From positions 3,905,618 through 3,969,617 of the forward strand of contig NZ_CP030848.1 in NCBI RefSeq assembly GCF_008274825.1: 64,000 nt of DNA. Reading direction: 5' to 3'. The notes under the pieces were generated by a model, which was not told the origin of the DNA, made no database searches, and worked only from the letters and a program-made list of their open reading frames with translations. Below are positions 61,286-64,000 of the stretch, in pieces (within the stretch, counting starts at the first letter, position 1; each line of letters opens with the position of its first letter). The position numbers and the translations under genes were made by a program. This stretch comes from Sphingobacterium hotanense. GTDB taxonomy: Bacteria > Bacteroidota > Bacteroidia > Sphingobacteriales > Sphingobacteriaceae.

Positions 61286-63565
61286 TTATTTGTTCATTGC
61301 CTGATGCTCAATCGCATCAACAACAGCAATAGTAACCATATTGACGATCTCACGAACGGAGCTGTCTAACTGCAATACGTGTACCGGCTTGTTCATACCC
61401 AATAGAATAGGACCAACCGCTTCAGCGTTTCCAACTGATTGTAAAAGCTTATAGGCAATATTGCCAGATTCTAAGTTCGGGAATACTAAAGTGTTTGCAG
61501 GCGCACCGTTCAATGTAGAGAATGGGAAGTTATCAGCAAGCATCTCACTGTTCAGTGCAAAGTTTGCTTGAACTTCACCGTCAGCAACGATTTCCGGATG
61601 CTCTTTGTGCAAGATTTTTACAGCGTCACGAACTTTATCGGAGATAACGCCATCGTTTGAGCCAAAGTTAGAGTAAGATAACATCGCAAGACGAGGTTTC
61701 ACATTGAAACGCTTTACAGCAGCATCTAATAAAACACTGATCTCCGCAAGCTCTTGTGCGTTCGGATTCTCGTTCACCGTCGTATCACCAAAGAATAAAG
61801 GTCCTCTAGAAGTCATCATGATATACATACCTGCAACGCGAGATCCTGGTTTAGCACCAATAACCTGCAATGCCGGACGAATCGTAGAAGCGTAGTTTCT
61901 CGTTAATCCAGAAATTAATGTATCTGCATCACCAAATTCTACCATACTCGCGGCAAAGTAGTTTCTATTAGTCATCAACTTCCGAGAGTCTAATTTATTA
62001 ATCCCGCGGCGTTGTCTTTTGGTATAAAGATGCTCAGCATATTTTTCAAAACGCTCTGACTTCGTTTCTGCTAATGGGTCGATAATCTCTACACCATCTA
62101 ATTCGAAAGCATATTCTTCAATCAAACCTTTGATTTTTTGTTCATTACCCAGTAGAATAGGGAATGCAATTCCTTCTTCTTTCACGATCTGAGCCGCGCG
62201 TAAGGATTTATAGTTATCTGCCTCTGCAAAAACAACTCTCTTAGGGCTGTTCTTCGCTTTAGCAGTCAAGTTTCTGATCAGACGGTCTTCTTTTCCTAAA
62301 CGCTTGTGAAGCTCTTCGCGGTATGCATCCCAGTCTTCAATAACTTTGCGAGCAACACCTGATTCAATAGCTGCTTTTGCAACAGCGATAGAAACTTCGG
62401 TGATCAAGCGAGGATCAGTAGGTTTAGGGATTACATAGTCAGCACCAAAACGGATGTTGTTTGCGTTGTACGCAATGTTAACTTCTTCAGGAACCGGTTG
62501 CTTTGCTAATTCAGCAATTGCTTTTACAGCAGCAATCTTCATCGCTTCGTTGATCGCAGTAGCACGTACATCTAAAGCGCCGCGGAAGATATAAGGGAAT
62601 CCCAATACGTTGTTTACCTGATTAGGAAAGTCAGAACGACCTGTACCCATGATTAAATCATCGCGAGTCTCTACTGCAAGCTCATAAGCAATCTCCGGAT
62701 TTGGATTTGCCATCGCCAAGACAATTGGTTTTAGAGCCATTGACTTCAACATTTCTGGCGTCAATACATCTGCTTTTGATAAACCGATAAAAACATCGCT
62801 ATCTTTTACAGCTTCTTCTAGCGAATGAATATCACGATTAGTTGCCCATTCTGCTTTGGTTGTATCCAAACCTTCTCTATCAGCGCGGATTACACCCTTG
62901 CTGTCCAACATCACAATATTTTCTTTTCTAGCACCAACAGCTACGTACATTGCTGTACATGAAATAGCTGCTGCTCCAGCACCGTTTACCACGATCTTTA
63001 CTTCAGAGATGTTCTTCCCTTGCAATTCGCAAGCATTGATTAATGCAGCACCAGAGATGATCGCTGTACCGTGTTGGTCATCGTGCATCACAGGAATGTT
63101 CATCTCCGCCTTTAAACGACGTTCAATTTCGAAACACTCAGGAGCTTTAATATCTTCTAGGTTGATACCTCCAAAAGTAGGCTCCAATGCTTTTACGATA
63201 TTGACGAATTCGTCTACATTTTTGGTATCTAATTCGATGTCGAACACGTCGATATCAGCAAAGATCTTAAATAATAGACCTTTACCCTCCATTACTGGCT
63301 TACCAGCTTGCGCACCGATATCGCCTAATCCTAAAACGGCAGTACCGTTACTGATTACAGCAACAAGGTTACCTTTCGCTGTATATTTGTATGCATCTTC
63401 ACTGTTTTCTGCAATTGCCAAACATGGCTCAGCAACGCCTGGTGAATATGCCAATGATAAATCTCTCTGTGAACTGTGTGGTTTTGTCGGAACGACTGCA
63501 ATCTTTCCGGGACGTCCCATTGCATGGTATTGCAAGGCGTCCTTTTTTCTGTTGTTATTGTTCAT
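61286..63565 (-). CDS. maeB: NADP-dependent malic enzyme with phosphotransacetylase-like domain (MaeB)
   Basis: Converts malate to pyruvate and CO2 with NADPH. The N-terminal 420 residues are malic enzyme (SLAYSPGVAEPCLAI, MHDDQHGTAIISGAALINA, VVNGAGAAAISC, MANPNPEIAYELA). The C-terminal 330 residues are a phosphate acetyl/butyryl transferase-like domain, thought to be regulatory in this family (VFAEADNYKSLRAAQIV, LPNL-type end). 759 aa is typical of the MaeB type. It is between the dacB-like gene and ruvA. Confidence 0.96.
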   Translation of the reverse strand: MNNNNRKKDALQYHAMGRPGKIAVVPTKPHSSQRDLSLAYSPGVAEPCLAIAENSEDAYKYTAKGNLVAVISNGTAVLGLGDIGAQAGKPVMEGKGLLFKIFADIDVFDIELDTKNVDEFVNIVKALEPTFGGINLEDIKAPECFEIERRLKAEMNIPVMHDDQHGTAIISGAALINACELQGKNISEVKIVVNGAGAAAISCTAMYVAVGARKENIVMLDSKGVIRADREGLDTTKAEWATNRDIHSLEEAVKDSDVFIGLSKADVLTPEMLKSMALKPIVLAMANPNPEIAYELAVETRDDLIMGTGRSDFPNQVNNVLGFPYIFRGALDVRATAINEAMKIAAVKAIAELAKQPVPEEVNIAYNANNIRFGADYVIPKPTDPRLITEVSIAVAKAAIESGVARKVIEDWDAYREELHKRLGKEDRLIRNLTAKAKNSPKRVVFAEADNYKSLRAAQIVKEEGIAFPILLGNEQKIKGLIEEYAFELDGVEIIDPLAETKSERFEKYAEHLYTKRQRRGINKLDSRKLMTNRNYFAASMVEFGDADTLISGLTRNYASTIRPALQVIGAKPGSRVAGMYIMMTSRGPLFFGDTTVNENPNAQELAEISVLLDAAVKRFNVKPRLAMLSYSNFGSNDGVISDKVRDAVKILHKEHPEIVADGEVQANFALNSEMLADNFPFSTLNGAPANTLVFPNLESGNIAYKLLQSVGNAEAVGPILLGMNKPVHVLQLDSSVREIVNMVTIAVVDAIEHQAMNK

Positions 63566-63603
63566 AACGTTTCTAAATTTACTATTCTAGTAGTTGTTGT
63601 TCT

Positions 63604-64000
63604 CTATTTTAATACATCCAATAATTTAAACATCTGCTGGCGCATGCGCCCAGCTCCACCATGGTAGTTGTTTACTAGCAAGGAGAAAGTATAGGTTGTG
63701 CCATCGGCAGCCTTTTGGTAGCCTGTATAGCCCAAAGTGCCCCCAATTGTGCCGCTTTTCATGGTCATACCATTGATTGTCGGAAGGCCTTTCTTAAAAT
63801 CTGCAAACCATGGTCTGCCCTGCGCATATTGCATCACGCGGGCTAAGGCGTTGCTGGTTACCCGGTTTTGAGGAGATAATCCGGAACCATCGTACGTCCT
63901 GATCTCTCCGATCGGCAACTTCAATTTATTTTCCCAATATTTCGCTACTAAAGTCGCAGCATCCTCGGTTTCATATTTATTTGCCGAAATCCCACCGATC
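63604..64000 (-). CDS. dacB: D-alanyl-D-alanine carboxypeptidase/endopeptidase, PBP4 type (partial, 5' end outside)
   Basis: Open to the window edge, so only about 130 C-terminal residues are seen. DGSGLSPQNRVTSNALARVM holds the SxN-type motif, and KSGTIGGTLGYTGY the KTG-type box of the S13 peptidase family. These act on peptidoglycan peptides in the periplasm. No start is present: the frame runs upstream of the Leu-Lys-Leu-Pro segment to base 64000 without a stop. It lies 38 bases before maeB on the same strand. Confidence 0.88.
   Translation of the reverse strand, partial: IGGISANKYETEDAATLVAKYWENKLKLPIGEIRTYDGSGLSPQNRVTSNALARVMQYAQGRPWFADFKKGLPTINGMTMKSGTIGGTLGYTGYQKAADGTTYTFSLLVNNYHGGAGRMRQQMFKLLDVLK

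Overview
The window looks like a chromosomal segment of a Bacteroidota bacterium, most likely Sphingobacteriaceae (Sphingobacterium/Pedobacter-like). Four things support this: two SusC/SusD glycan-uptake loci, an alternative complex III (Act) operon fused to an A-type cytochrome oxidase operon, a DUF6377-type regulator, and repeated TAnnTTTG -7 promoter boxes with few Shine-Dalgarno sites. The genus is an inference. I see no rRNA, tRNA or CRISPR array.

Layout. 0.3-2.1 kb: peptidoglycan glycosyltransferase MtgA facing an isoaspartyl peptidase. 2.1-2.7 kb: a gene-free block of nested repeats and palindromes. 2.7-12.4 kb (minus): a polysaccharide utilisation locus (SusC, SusD, GH30 glucanase, surface lipoprotein) with a DUF6377 sensor/regulator and an S4 RNA-binding gene. 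12.4-16.7 kb (plus): dapD, tsaC, a DUF4920 gene, folP and brnQ. 17-18.4 kb: IS110-family copy 1 (transposase with a 42-nt internal deletion). 18.5-21.1 kb: metG and a DoxX protein.

21.1-38.2 kb (minus): one long respiratory gene cluster in the order actA-B-C-D-E-F, coxB, coxA, ctaA, ctaB, two subunit III-type genes, subunit IV, a SCO-like gene, DUF420 and a conserved small protein. Together they would take electrons from quinol through the cytochrome-bearing Act complex to an aa3/caa3-type oxidase, with heme A synthesis built in. 38.5-42.8 kb: lipoprotein MsrB, a LacI-type repressor, a GH92 alpha-mannosidase and a DUF493 gene. 42.8-46.1 kb: a collagen-like lipoprotein and pnp. 46.3-55.9 kb: a second glycan locus (GH29 fucosidase, SusD, SusC, ROK regulator, NagX-like membrane protein). 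56-58.3 kb: rpsO, a second repeat block and a full-length IS110 copy 2. 58.4-64 kb: a WD40 protein, a TspO-like membrane protein, free methionine-(R)-sulfoxide reductase, ruvA, malic enzyme/PTA fusion, and the 3' part of a PBP4-type D-Ala-D-Ala carboxypeptidase cut by the window edge.

The most unusual structure is non-coding. (i) The 3' non-coding arm of both IS110 copies holds two separate 10-nt segments that repeat the two adjacent halves of the element's right end, as a guide (bridge) RNA might. (ii) Gene-free blocks carry composite elements: inverted arms built on TGAACCAGGAAAGGAAGGAT surround GTAGAG-type palindromes whose stems differ by compensatory changes. (iii) A terminator-like hairpin lies inside the coding start of the SCO-like gene, and that protein has no cysteine at all, so it lacks the usual copper motif.
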